A stretch of DNA of 64,000 nucleotides from JANYCO01 sp964437245 (GTDB lineage: Bacteria > Bacteroidota > Bacteroidia > Cytophagales > Cytophagaceae): positions 23,775-87,774 of the forward strand of contig CAYTGJ010000002.1 in NCBI GenBank assembly GCA_964437245.1. Reading direction: 5' to 3'. A program made the position numbers and the translations under genes. The notes beneath the pieces were generated by a model. That model saw only the letters and a program-made list of their open reading frames with translations. It did not search any database and was not told where the DNA came from. This document shows positions 36,218-45,081 of the stretch, piece by piece; within the stretch, counting starts at the first letter, position 1, and every line of letters begins with the position of its first letter.

Positions 36218-37330
36218 CTATTCAAAATATTTCTTGATCCCAAATCCTCCTTTTTTCAGATATTCTTCTCTGGCAAATAACTGAAGGTCGGATGCTACCA
36301 TTTCACTGATCATTTCCGACAATGAATAGTTCGGTTTCCATCCCAGTTCTTTTCTCGCCCTGGACGCATCTCCCTGCAAATGATCTACTTCATTCGGCCG
36401 GTGGTAGCGCTCATCTATTTCCACCACCGTCTGACCTGCCTTTATCTTATAGGCAGGATTTGTGCTGGTTTTCACAATCGCTTTTTCCGCTACACCACTT
36501 CCTGTAAATGCTATTTGCACACCGATCTCTTCGAAAGCCATTTTCACAAAATCCCTGACGGAAGTAGTAACGCCGGTGGCGATCACATAATCATTGGCTT
36601 CTTTTTGCTGAAGCATCAGCCACATTGCTTCTACATAATCTTTGGCATGTCCCCAGTCGCGCTTTGCGTCCAGATTTCCGAGGTATATCTTTTCTTCCAG
36701 TCCCAAGGCTATACGGGCTACGGCTCTGGTAATTTTCCTGGTAACAAATGTTTCCCCTCTTACCGGAGATTCGTGATTGAACAAAATGCCATTGCATGCA
36801 TACATTCCGTATGCTTCCCGGTAATTCACCGTAATCCAGTAGGCATATAATTTTGCGGCTCCATAGGGCGACCGGGGATAGAAAGGTGTCTGCTCGGTCT
36901 GAGGTACTTCCTGAGTCCCCCCATACAATTCCGAGGTGGCAGCCTGATAAAAGCGTACTATTTTAGTCATGTTCAACAGACGAATTGCTTCCAGTATTCT
37001 AAGGGGCCCTAATCCATCGACGTTCGCAGTATATTCCGGGATCTCAAAACTCACCTTTACATGAGACATTGCTCCTAAATTATAAATTTCGTCCGGCTGA
37101 ACTTCCTGTATAATCCTGATGATATTGGTAGACTCCGACAGATCGCCATAATGGAGTTTAAAATGAATATTGTCCTTGTGTTGATCTTCGTATAAATGAT
37201 CGATCCGCTCTGTATTAAAAATGGAACTTCTTCGCTTGATGCCATGCACCTCATACCCTTTTTGTAACAGGAATTCTGCCAGATAGGCGCCGTCCTGACC
37301 GGTAATGCCGGTAATGAGTGCTTTTTTCAT
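36218..37330 (-). CDS. gmd: GDP-mannose 4,6-dehydratase
   Basis: The protein has 370 residues with GITGQDGAYLAEFLL for NADP binding, the catalytic YGAAK motif (SPYGAAKLYAYW), and the Gmd-specific RRSSIFNTERIDHLY and HESPVRGETFVTRK segments. It converts GDP-mannose to GDP-4-keto-6-deoxy-mannose, feeding Fcl. It lies between asnB copy 2 and fcl with gaps of 22 and 3 bases, so the three genes are one unit. Confidence 0.97.
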   Translation of the reverse strand: MKKALITGITGQDGAYLAEFLLQKGYEVHGIKRRSSIFNTERIDHLYEDQHKDNIHFKLHYGDLSESTNIIRIIQEVQPDEIYNLGAMSHVKVSFEIPEYTANVDGLGPLRILEAIRLLNMTKIVRFYQAATSELYGGTQEVPQTEQTPFYPRSPYGAAKLYAYWITVNYREAYGMYACNGILFNHESPVRGETFVTRKITRAVARIALGLEEKIYLGNLDAKRDWGHAKDYVEAMWLMLQQKEANDYVIATGVTTSVRDFVKMAFEEIGVQIAFTGSGVAEKAIVKTSTNPAYKIKAGQTVVEIDERYHRPNEVDHLQGDASRARKELGWKPNYSLSEMISEMVASDLQLFAREEYLKKGGFGIKKYFE

Positions 37331-37352
37331 TTTAGTAAAATAGTATTTTTTT

Positions 37353-39251
37353 CTATTTACGCAAAAACTTCTTCCACCAATACTGAAACACCAGCACGCT
37401 CCATACTTTTCCCTGATCGTAATATTGGCTGTTCAGCACCTGCTCTCTGAAATCCCTCATCGCTTTCGGATCAAAAATCCCCTGTTCTGCGATCAAACGT
37501 TCGTCTGTCAGATCAAGGATCAAGCTCCGGAGTTCACGTTTGTAAAACTTCACCAATGGCACCTCAAATCCTTTTTTCGGCCGGTCGTACAGGGCTGCGG
37601 GAAGAATGTCCTTAAAGGCTTCCCGTACCAGTCTTTTTTTCAGGTGCGCATCAATTTTATATTCTACCGGCAACTGGAATGCAAAATCTACCAGGCGGTG
37701 ATCGAGGAAGGGCTCCCGTACTTCGAGACCATTGGCCATCGACATCATATCGACCTTGAAGAGCATATCGCCCGGCAATACCATTTTCACATCTGAAAGC
37801 AGCACTTCGTTTAATGTACCTCCCGAAGTAATAAAACGGGTACACGCTGCTTTTCGCTGGTTATATCCGGCAGTATCGATCCTCTCCCGGAATGTTTTTG
37901 AGAAAAGACCTTCTGCTTCTTTTTCTGCAGTCACAGAACTCCACCGCCAGTATCGTTCCTGTGGAGTCATACGGCCTCCCTCTGCAAAACGGTGCATCTG
38001 CCGGATCTTATTGCTGAGATATCCTCCTCTGCCTTTGGGCAATTGCTCCAGAAGCGGATACATGGTTTTCAAAAGCTCCGCCTGCCAGCCTCCCTGACGG
38101 ATTTTGTACTCTCCATAATATTTGTTGTAACCGGCAAACACTTCATCTGCTCCGTCTCCGGACAACGCCACTTTTACTTTCTGAGCGGTTTTTTTACTAA
38201 GAATATAAAAGGGCAGTGAGGAAGAATCTGCAAAAGGTTCGTCGAGATAATCCAACATTTCAAACACATGTTCATGCAGATCCTCATTAGTGAGGGAGAA
38301 GACGGTATGATTGGTATTGAATTTCTGCGCAACCAGATTGGCATATTTGGTCTCATCAAAATACGGTTCATCCCGGTAGCCTATTGAAAACGTATTAAGA
38401 TAATTGGTATACCGGCTTGCCAGGGCCACTACTGCGGAAGAATCCGTCCCTCCGCTCAGGAAAGCTCCCAGCGGAACATCAGCGACCAATCGGAGACGGG
38501 TCGATTCATCCAGTAGCTCCAGGAATTTATTTTTAGCTTCCTCAAAAGAGATATTTTTATCTACCGCATGTTCTGCATACGGAATATCATAGTACGTCTT
38601 TTTAGTAAACTGTTTCCCTTTTATATAAATATATTCTCCCGGCAACAGTTTGTATATATTTTTAAAAATGGAATGTTCTTTGGGAACATAATTCAACTGC
38701 AGATACTGATACAGGGAAACCTCGTCCAGTTCTTTCGGAATATTATAAGCCAGTACGGCTTTCATTTCCGACGCAAAAATGAATTTATCTTCGTCTGTAT
38801 AATACAGCAAAGGTTTTACGCCCATCCTGTCGCGCGCGACAAACAATGAGCGATCATCCTTGTCATAAATGGCAAATGCATAGAAGCCTACAAAACGGTT
38901 AAGGCATTTTTCCTTTTCAAGAATATAGTAGTGCAGCAATACCTCTGTATCTGATTCCGTACGAAAAGACACTCCCTTTGCGATCAGCTCTTCCTTTAAT
39001 TCTTTATAATTGAAGATCTCCCCGTTGAAAACCAGTACATACCGGTCTCCGGCATCGTGCATCGGCTGATTCGCTACGGAAGCAGTATCAATGATGGAAA
39101 GCCTCCTGTGTCCCATTCCTATATGATCGTCCAGGTAATACCCCCGGGCATCAGGTCCTCTCCGGCCGAGCGTATCGATCGACTTGGCAAGGTTGATCAT
39201 ATAGAAACTACCTACCTGGTTAAATGCATATATTCCGGTGATCCCACACAT
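37353..39251 (-). CDS. asnB: Asparagine synthase-type amidotransferase, copy 2
   Basis: The protein has 632 residues with Cys2 of the glutaminase (MCGITGIYAF), RRGPDARG, NGEIFNYKEL, the P-loop SGGTDSS near 265 and SGDGADEVFAGYNKY. It is complete but clearly diverged from copy 1 at 23735. The family uses glutamine nitrogen, ATP and an acid substrate. Its position upstream of gmd-fcl suggests amidation of a sugar acid in the same glycan, but a housekeeping asparagine synthase cannot be excluded. Confidence 0.9.
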   Translation of the reverse strand: MCGITGIYAFNQVGSFYMINLAKSIDTLGRRGPDARGYYLDDHIGMGHRRLSIIDTASVANQPMHDAGDRYVLVFNGEIFNYKELKEELIAKGVSFRTESDTEVLLHYYILEKEKCLNRFVGFYAFAIYDKDDRSLFVARDRMGVKPLLYYTDEDKFIFASEMKAVLAYNIPKELDEVSLYQYLQLNYVPKEHSIFKNIYKLLPGEYIYIKGKQFTKKTYYDIPYAEHAVDKNISFEEAKNKFLELLDESTRLRLVADVPLGAFLSGGTDSSAVVALASRYTNYLNTFSIGYRDEPYFDETKYANLVAQKFNTNHTVFSLTNEDLHEHVFEMLDYLDEPFADSSSLPFYILSKKTAQKVKVALSGDGADEVFAGYNKYYGEYKIRQGGWQAELLKTMYPLLEQLPKGRGGYLSNKIRQMHRFAEGGRMTPQERYWRWSSVTAEKEAEGLFSKTFRERIDTAGYNQRKAACTRFITSGGTLNEVLLSDVKMVLPGDMLFKVDMMSMANGLEVREPFLDHRLVDFAFQLPVEYKIDAHLKKRLVREAFKDILPAALYDRPKKGFEVPLVKFYKRELRSLILDLTDERLIAEQGIFDPKAMRDFREQVLNSQYYDQGKVWSVLVFQYWWKKFLRK

Positions 39252-39254
39252 ATG

Positions 39255-39668
39255 TTAAAATTTAAACAGCCGGGGTTCGTCTTTCTCTACATCCGCGATC
39301 TGAATATACAGGGCTCTGGTAGAAAGGATGATCTCCACGGCACTTAAGGTAAACGCCACAAGCATAATAATAAGACTTGCGCTGAACACATAGGTTGCAA
39401 CTTCAATATATTCTTTAAAGATCAGCAACATGGTAAACACATTGGCAAAAAGGCAAACAATTCCGCACAACTGAAGGTCTCTGACAAGGTGTACACGCTT
39501 ACGAAGGATTTTGATCTGCTGCAGGATCTTCTCATTCGGATTCTGCTTGTGTTCCAGATGCAAGGTCCGGATCCTGTTTCCGATTGCAATGAAACGATTG
39601 GTATAGGCCAGCATCAGCAACGATATGGTGGGGAACAAAAGGGCAGGGGTAGTAAGATTCAAACTCAT
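39255..39668 (-). CDS. DUF2721-family membrane protein
   Basis: The protein has 137 residues. Hydrophobic segments lie at about 7-25, 70-88 and 92-115, with a basic helix between the first and second. The PALLFPTISLLMLAYTNR start and LRKRVHLVRDLQLCGIV segment fit DUF2721, a small membrane family of unknown function. It lies 3 bases upstream of asnB copy 2 and 6 bases downstream of the EnvC-like gene, so it links the polysaccharide and envelope blocks on one transcript. Confidence 0.8.
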   Translation of the reverse strand: MSLNLTTPALLFPTISLLMLAYTNRFIAIGNRIRTLHLEHKQNPNEKILQQIKILRKRVHLVRDLQLCGIVCLFANVFTMLLIFKEYIEVATYVFSASLIIMLVAFTLSAVEIILSTRALYIQIADVEKDEPRLFKF

Positions 39669-39674
39669 CTTCGT

Positions 39675-40961
39675 TTATTTTTTATAGAGCCATTGTTCAG
39701 GATCCAGCTTCGAATTGTTTTTCCATATCTGAAACTGAAGTTGTGTCACTCCGTCCTTATCGGTATATACATTGCCAATATTTTGCTTGGCCGCTACTTC
39801 CTCTCCGGTTTTGACCAATACTGTTTTCATCTTGGCATATACAGTAAAATACTCCCCATGCTGGATCATTACCACTTTGTTCATTCCCGGCACTTCTGCT
39901 ACGGTAATCACTTTTCCCTGGAATACAGACCGTACGTTTTCTTCTTTCAGGGTTTGTATATCTACGCCAAGATTATCTACATATACTCCTTTCAAAACGG
40001 GGTGAGCCTGCTTGCCAAAGCGTTGTGCTATGCTCCCTTTCAAAACCGGCCATGGAAGTTTCCCGGCATTCCCGGCAAAAGACCCGGAGAGAGCCTTTGC
40101 TTCCGGAGTGAGTTCAAGTTTAAATTCCTCCTTCTTCGCCGGAGTAGTACTATTCGTTTTGGCCGGAGTAGTTGCCTTTTTATTTTTTTCCGCTGCTTCC
40201 TTCGCAGCCTTCAGCGCCTTGGCCCTTTCAGCAGCAATCATATCTGTAATCAGCTTCTCCAGCTTCTGAATGGATTTTTTTCTTTCATCGAGTTCCTTAC
40301 GAAGTATTTTTTCCTTTTCACTCAAATTATCCAATACCTTTTTCTGCTCATCTTTTTCCTCATTCAATGTATTGGTCTCGGAGACCTTGATCCCTATCAG
40401 GCGGTTTTTTTCTGCTACTTTACGCTCCAACTTTTGCTTCTCATACTCCATCCTGGATTTCTTTTTTTCAATTTTGTCCAGGTGTTCCTGGCGCATCTGG
40501 GAATAATGCTGAAAATATTTGACCCTCATGGCCATCTGACTGACCGATTCAGCAGAAAAAATATACGTAAGCTTTCCTAAGCTTGTGTTCATCTTGGAGG
40601 CTGCATATACCATTACGGCATATTCCTTCTTGAGGGAATCAAGATCGTTTCGTAACCCGCCGATCGAAACTTCGAGTTCTGCGATCTCGCCTTCAAGCAG
40701 TTCTACTTCTTCGGTGACGGATTTTATCAGACGTTCTCTCGAAACAATCTTGTTTTTAATAGCACTCAAATGGCCTATGGTAGCCTGTTTTTTATTGCGC
40801 GTTTCCAGAAGGATCTTATTGGCCTCCTCTATTTTTTTGAGATTATCTTTTTTTTCCTTTTCCAGCTGGGCCCTGGATTTTTTCTGAGCAACCAAAGACA
40901 GTGGTGCTATGAGCAATAGCAACAGCAGTAACCTACTTATCTTCAAACCTCTTCGGTACAT
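39675..40961 (-). CDS. EnvC-like murein hydrolase activator with degenerate LytM domain
   Basis: The protein has 428 residues: a signal peptide (hydrophobic stretch about 8-25), a long coiled coil (about 28-245), a low-complexity Thr/Lys/Pro linker (about 255-275) and a C-terminal LytM/M23 domain (from about 305). The zinc ligands of active LytM enzymes are replaced: N330 where HxxxD has His (D334 is kept) and Q407/Q409 where HxH is expected. This is the pattern of EnvC, which activates amidases instead of cutting peptidoglycan. Its start overlaps the DUF4292 gene by 29 bases. Confidence 0.88.
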   Translation of the reverse strand: MYRRGLKISRLLLLLLLIAPLSLVAQKKSRAQLEKEKKDNLKKIEEANKILLETRNKKQATIGHLSAIKNKIVSRERLIKSVTEEVELLEGEIAELEVSIGGLRNDLDSLKKEYAVMVYAASKMNTSLGKLTYIFSAESVSQMAMRVKYFQHYSQMRQEHLDKIEKKKSRMEYEKQKLERKVAEKNRLIGIKVSETNTLNEEKDEQKKVLDNLSEKEKILRKELDERKKSIQKLEKLITDMIAAERAKALKAAKEAAEKNKKATTPAKTNSTTPAKKEEFKLELTPEAKALSGSFAGNAGKLPWPVLKGSIAQRFGKQAHPVLKGVYVDNLGVDIQTLKEENVRSVFQGKVITVAEVPGMNKVVMIQHGEYFTVYAKMKTVLVKTGEEVAAKQNIGNVYTDKDGVTQLQFQIWKNNSKLDPEQWLYKK

Positions 40962-41724
40962 TAAAAGGAAAATTTAACGGTTTAGTTACAATCTCAGCTT
41001 TATTATGCTGGATATTGATAGAGGTGCTTTTTACGCTTCCTTTCTCATCTGCAAAGTTAACAACTGTTTTGATATGATTTGCAAATAAAAAAGAATCAAG
41101 CGGGGCAAACTCACTGTATTTAAGCGTCAATGCGCTTTTATCCTCTATGTTCAGCACCTCCACCTGCTCCACTTTACGTGTCCTGGCCTGTACATAATTA
41201 TCCACCTGCAGATTTCCTCTGTCCTGGTGCAACCGGTATAAATCTTTTACCTCCTGTTTCTGAAGTTCGTCGGTAGACTCTTTGGGGAAAGACAAATTCC
41301 CTACCAGCAAGGCCTGTAAATTATAAAAGTCAAGCTGGGTATTGAATGTAGTATTAATAAAATTAAAACCGTAGGTATAAAGCTTGTTATGAATACGGTC
41401 CAGCAGCAATACAGAGTCTTTCAGGATCACACATCGGGCAGCTTCTATCCCCAGACCGGGCGTGATCGAAAGCCAGATGATACTGTCCTTTTTTACTCTT
41501 CCGTTGACAGTAAAATTCTGCGTTTCAACCCCACTGACATACTCCACTTTGGATTTGAAGTGGAGATACGTAAAGTCGATTTCATTTATTGTAAACCTGT
41601 TGAGTTCCGCAAGGCGGGTAGTATCTGCATTTATCCTTGGTATTGATGAGGTAATGTTCTTTCTTTTACAGGACCATGAGAACATCAATAAGAAAATTCC
41701 CACGACCGCAGCCAGTTTATTCAT
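40933..41724 (-). CDS. DUF4292 lipoprotein
   Basis: The protein has 263 residues with a lipoprotein signal (hydrophobic LAAVVGIFLLMFSWSC, lipid-attachment Cys at 19). The rest is beta-rich, with strands such as FKSKVEYVSG and VEVLNIEDKSALTLKY reminiscent of LolA/LolB-type folds. This gene commonly precedes EnvC-like peptidases in Bacteroidota. An outer-membrane assembly role is suggested by the neighbours, not shown. Its 3' end overlaps the EnvC-like gene start by 29 bases, and its 5' end overlaps the TPR lipoprotein stop by 8. Confidence 0.85.
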   Translation of the reverse strand: MNKLAAVVGIFLLMFSWSCKRKNITSSIPRINADTTRLAELNRFTINEIDFTYLHFKSKVEYVSGVETQNFTVNGRVKKDSIIWLSITPGLGIEAARCVILKDSVLLLDRIHNKLYTYGFNFINTTFNTQLDFYNLQALLVGNLSFPKESTDELQKQEVKDLYRLHQDRGNLQVDNYVQARTRKVEQVEVLNIEDKSALTLKYSEFAPLDSFLFANHIKTVVNFADEKGSVKSTSINIQHNKAEIVTKPLNFPFNVPKRFEDK

Positions 41725-43438
41725 ATAATTTCCCTTCTGCCAATTTTTTGTCTATAAACTCAGACGTTTCTCCCAGTTTTTTAGCTCTTTTCCACTGTTC
41801 AATCGCTTTTTCCTTTTCGCCTAACTGATACAGCACATCTCCATAATGTTCTACAATCGTACCATTGTCACTGTTCAGTATTGCAATTTCCAGGTATCTT
41901 TTTGCCCCGGCATAATCTTTCATCATATACAACACCCAGGCATGTGTATCCAGATAAGTGGCTTCGGCAGGATATTTTTTGACCAATTTCTCGGACATGT
42001 CTTTGGCAACCTCCAGCTTATCTTTGCGGAGGGAAAGGAAATAGCTGTAGTTATTCAACACGTGATCATTGTTACGGTCAAACTTTAGCACTTCCTCATA
42101 CGCAGCATCCGACTTTGCATATTCTTTGACGTAATGATAGGTATCTCCCAGATGGATATTAAAATAATTTTTCATCTCCTGATTAGTACCTGAAAGTTTT
42201 TTACCTTCTTCAAAAGCATCTACAGCCTTTTGATAGTCTTTTTTTATAGAATAACCTGTGCCGTTGTACAGCCATAACAGGGCCTGGTTCGGGAAAGATT
42301 CCAGCGCTTCTTCTGTATGACGGATCAAACTGTCGGTCTGCTGTAGTTCGGAGTCAAGATTGATCAACTGTAGCCATAGATTGTAATTATCGCCCTCAAG
42401 ATTTTTGGCTTTGATGAATTGCTTCCACGCCTCCTCTTTATTTTCGGCCATCAGGTAGGCTTCTCCCAGCGCAGCATAGGCCCGTGCATCAGACGGATGG
42501 GTTTTCACCGTATGCTGGGCGAGCTGCATCGTAAGGGTTTTATTATCTTCTGTTTTAGGACTTCTTATAAAATCCTCGATGATCTTCAGCTTGGTATTGA
42601 TATCCACCTCAGGATTTTCGAATACGATTTTAAGTTCTTCGTTGGCCTTCGCTTTCTGGCCTTTCATCTGGTAAATATCGGCCAGGATGAGATGCGAGCG
42701 GGGATTCTCAGGATCTTTTTTAACTACTTCCTCCAGCAGGCGGATTGCTTCCTCTTCTTTTTTATTGGTATATAAAAACTCCGCATGTGCCGCTTTTATA
42801 TCATTATCTTCCGGATACAGGTTGATCAGATTCTGCCCTTCTTCAATGGCTTTTTCGAGTTTGTTTTCCCGAAGATAAATCTGCTGTTTCTGCCGGGTCA
42901 GTTCAAGGGATTGTCCGTATACTTCTTCTATCTTATTATATACTTTCAGTGCTTCTCCATAATTCCGCTGATAGATATACAAATTGGCAAGATCAAAATA
43001 ATGCTCTTCCGTACCCGGAATTTCAGCGATCATTCTCTTGTATACTTTGATGGCTTCGTCAGCATTCAGCTTTTGTTCATACGCTTTTGCCAGCAATAAA
43101 GCATAATATTTATTCTTAGGTTCTGTCTTGGAGGCCTTTGCAGCATAGGCAATTGCTTTTGCGTCTTCATTCTTCGCCAGGGCCAGTTTACCTAACATGT
43201 AGTTGAGCGCTGCACTTTCAGGATTTACCTGGTATGCTTTCTCAAAATTGGCCAGGGCATCGGCATAGCTTCCGAGGATATAATACTTTATACCATCTGT
43301 ATAAAAATGTTCAAAGGCCAGCAGTTTTTCTTCTTTCTTTTCCAGCCCTACCGCAGCCGATTGCTCGGTAAGGTTTTTTCTGGCACAGGAAAGAAAAACT
43401 GCCAGACCTGCTACTAATATCCAATAACGACTTTTCAA
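41717..43438 (-). CDS. TPR-repeat lipoprotein
   Basis: The protein has 573 residues. The signal ends in LAVFLSCARKN (Cys at 18, lipoprotein). A string of at least ten TPR units follows (for example YADALANFEKAYQVNPES near 59-76, EEAIRLLEEVVKKDPENP, AKRYLEIAILNSDNGT, EKAIEQWKRAKKLGE). Together with the overlapping DUF4292 and EnvC-like genes this makes a three-gene envelope module. The protein probably scaffolds an outer-membrane assembly complex (inference). Confidence 0.88.
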   Translation of the reverse strand: MKSRYWILVAGLAVFLSCARKNLTEQSAAVGLEKKEEKLLAFEHFYTDGIKYYILGSYADALANFEKAYQVNPESAALNYMLGKLALAKNEDAKAIAYAAKASKTEPKNKYYALLLAKAYEQKLNADEAIKVYKRMIAEIPGTEEHYFDLANLYIYQRNYGEALKVYNKIEEVYGQSLELTRQKQQIYLRENKLEKAIEEGQNLINLYPEDNDIKAAHAEFLYTNKKEEEAIRLLEEVVKKDPENPRSHLILADIYQMKGQKAKANEELKIVFENPEVDINTKLKIIEDFIRSPKTEDNKTLTMQLAQHTVKTHPSDARAYAALGEAYLMAENKEEAWKQFIKAKNLEGDNYNLWLQLINLDSELQQTDSLIRHTEEALESFPNQALLWLYNGTGYSIKKDYQKAVDAFEEGKKLSGTNQEMKNYFNIHLGDTYHYVKEYAKSDAAYEEVLKFDRNNDHVLNNYSYFLSLRKDKLEVAKDMSEKLVKKYPAEATYLDTHAWVLYMMKDYAGAKRYLEIAILNSDNGTIVEHYGDVLYQLGEKEKAIEQWKRAKKLGETSEFIDKKLAEGKLYE

Positions 43439-43446
43439 AGTATCTT

Positions 43447-44448
43447 TTATTTAATCACGTTATAGTCTCCTACACTCAGATCCAGCGGTTTCCCTTCCAC
43501 AGAAGCAAAATTGCCGAGCATAGAATTATTGATGTTGGAGTTCTTTACAGAGCTTTTCTCCTGAATGATCGATTTCTTAACGATGGAATCGCTTATTTTA
43601 GTACCATTGCCTACCGATACATGAGGTCCTACTACAGAATTAACGATTTCTACATCATCTCCCAGATAAACAGGTGGGATTATCACAGAGTTCACCAGTT
43701 TGGCAGATTTTGATACCAGGTTCTGATCTTTGATGTATTCAAGGTAACGCTCGTTGGTCTGAACAGTAGAATCCTTATTTCCGCAATCAAGCCACTCGGT
43801 CACTCTTCCCGGCTTGAATTTGCTTCCCTTGTTTTTCATATTGTCAAGGGCATTGGTCAACTGATACTCTCCTTTATCCTTAATATCGTTGTCGATCAGG
43901 TACTGTAATTCATTTTTCAGATACGCACCGTCTTTGAAATAATAGATCCCGATGATGGCCAGGTCGGAAACGAATGTATCCGGTTTTTCGACAAATTTGG
44001 TGATTACTCCTTCGTTGTCCATCGTTACCACACCGAAAGGTTTGGGATCTTCCACTTTCTGTACCCAGATCGTACCGTCGGGAGTAGTGTCAAGTGTAAA
44101 ATCGGCTTTGAACAAAGTATCGGCAAACGCTACCACCAGATTCCCATCCAGCGAAGGACCGGCACAAAGAATGGCGTGCGCAGTACCTAATGGCTGATCC
44201 TGATAATAAATAGTACCTTTTGCTCCTACGGATTCTGCAATCTGAATCAATTTGGCTTCTACTTCTTTGCCAAAATCCCCTATGATAAATGCTACTTCCT
44301 CTACCTGCTGACCGCAGACTTTGGCGATGTCTTCTACCAGTCGCTGTACAATAGGTTTCCCTGCAATCGGTACAAGTGGTTTTGGAACTGTAAGTGTATG
44401 AGGGCGCATTCTCTTGCCCATCCCTGCCATTGGTACTATAATTCTCAT
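43447..44448 (-). CDS. Sugar-1-phosphate nucleotidyltransferase with left-handed beta-helix
   Basis: The protein has 333 residues. The N-terminal nucleotidyltransferase domain has the GMGKRMRPHTLTVPKPLVP activation loop at 9-27, a FADTLFK metal-binding segment and an EKPDTF region. After about residue 250 hexapeptide-like turns follow (VYLGDDVEIVNSVVG, VSVGNGTKISDSIV). This is the layout of glucose-1-phosphate thymidylyl- or uridylyltransferase-like enzymes. The nucleotide and sugar are not fixed by sequence. It precedes the TPR lipoprotein by 8 bases. Confidence 0.88.
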   Translation of the reverse strand: MRIIVPMAGMGKRMRPHTLTVPKPLVPIAGKPIVQRLVEDIAKVCGQQVEEVAFIIGDFGKEVEAKLIQIAESVGAKGTIYYQDQPLGTAHAILCAGPSLDGNLVVAFADTLFKADFTLDTTPDGTIWVQKVEDPKPFGVVTMDNEGVITKFVEKPDTFVSDLAIIGIYYFKDGAYLKNELQYLIDNDIKDKGEYQLTNALDNMKNKGSKFKPGRVTEWLDCGNKDSTVQTNERYLEYIKDQNLVSKSAKLVNSVIIPPVYLGDDVEIVNSVVGPHVSVGNGTKISDSIVKKSIIQEKSSVKNSNINNSMLGNFASVEGKPLDLSVGDYNVIK

Positions 44449-44572
44449 TTCTCTACTTCAATTATTTGGTTATTAATTAATTAAGCTGTTCTCTTTCTAG
44501 CAATTAAGGGCCGGAACATTCCTGAAAATATTTTCTTTTTACTTCCTCTGAAGATCATCTTTCAGAAGCAAC

Positions 44573-45007
44573 CTATTTTACTCCTGTGCTGCCGAAACCT
44601 CCGGCGTTCCGCTCACTGCTTTCCAGCTCTTCTACGGGTCTCCATAGGATTTGTTCATGCCGGGCGATCACCATCTGGGCAATCCTTTCACCATCCTGAA
44701 TGACAAAAGGCTGATCCGACAGATTGACCAGCAGTACTTTGATCTCTCCCCGGTAATCTGCATCAATGGTACCAGGAGTATTCAAGACTGTAATTCCGTT
44801 TTTGTACGCCAGTCCGCTTCTGGGCCTGATCTGCGCTTCGTATCCTGCCGGCAACTCTATAAACAAACCTGTAGGGACCAGAATCCTTCCTAATGGATTC
44901 AAGGTAACCGGTCCGGTCATTTCCGCTCTCAGATCCATTCCTGCCGAAAGAGCAGTTTGGTAAGAAGGGAGCGCATGCTTGGATTTATTAATGATTTTCA
45001 CTTCCAT
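44573..45007 (-). CDS. dut: dUTP diphosphatase (dUTPase)
   Basis: The protein has 144 residues from the ATG at 45007; an upstream in-frame TTG (45016) lies inside a probable promoter box and is rejected. All five trimeric dUTPase motifs are seen: AGMDLRA, RPRSGLAYKNG, GTIDADYRGEI, GERIAQMVI and the C-terminal RNAGGFGSTG. It hydrolyses dUTP to dUMP and keeps uracil out of DNA. A TATTTTTG box at 45021-45014 ends only 6 bases before the ATG, so the mRNA may be almost leaderless. Confidence 0.96.
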   Translation of the reverse strand: MEVKIINKSKHALPSYQTALSAGMDLRAEMTGPVTLNPLGRILVPTGLFIELPAGYEAQIRPRSGLAYKNGITVLNTPGTIDADYRGEIKVLLVNLSDQPFVIQDGERIAQMVIARHEQILWRPVEELESSERNAGGFGSTGVK

Positions 45008-45013
45008 AATAGC

Positions 45014-45046
45014 CAAAAATAACGAGGATTTTCATAAGAATGGCAA
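45014..45046 (-). promoter_or_regulatory. Candidate dut promoter
   Basis: On the minus strand a TTG (45046-45044) precedes TATTTTTG (45021-45014) by 22 bases, close to TTTG-N19-TAnnTTTG. Transcription would start at or within a few bases of the ATG. Confidence 0.45.
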
Positions 45047-45081
45047 GAATTCATGGTTTTTTTTACCTTGATCCCCAGGGA

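Noticed and set aside
18809..39251. Polysaccharide locus as a prophage or transposon island
   Set aside because: No integrase, transposase, att-like direct repeats or tRNA gene is visible; exchange by homologous recombination is simpler.
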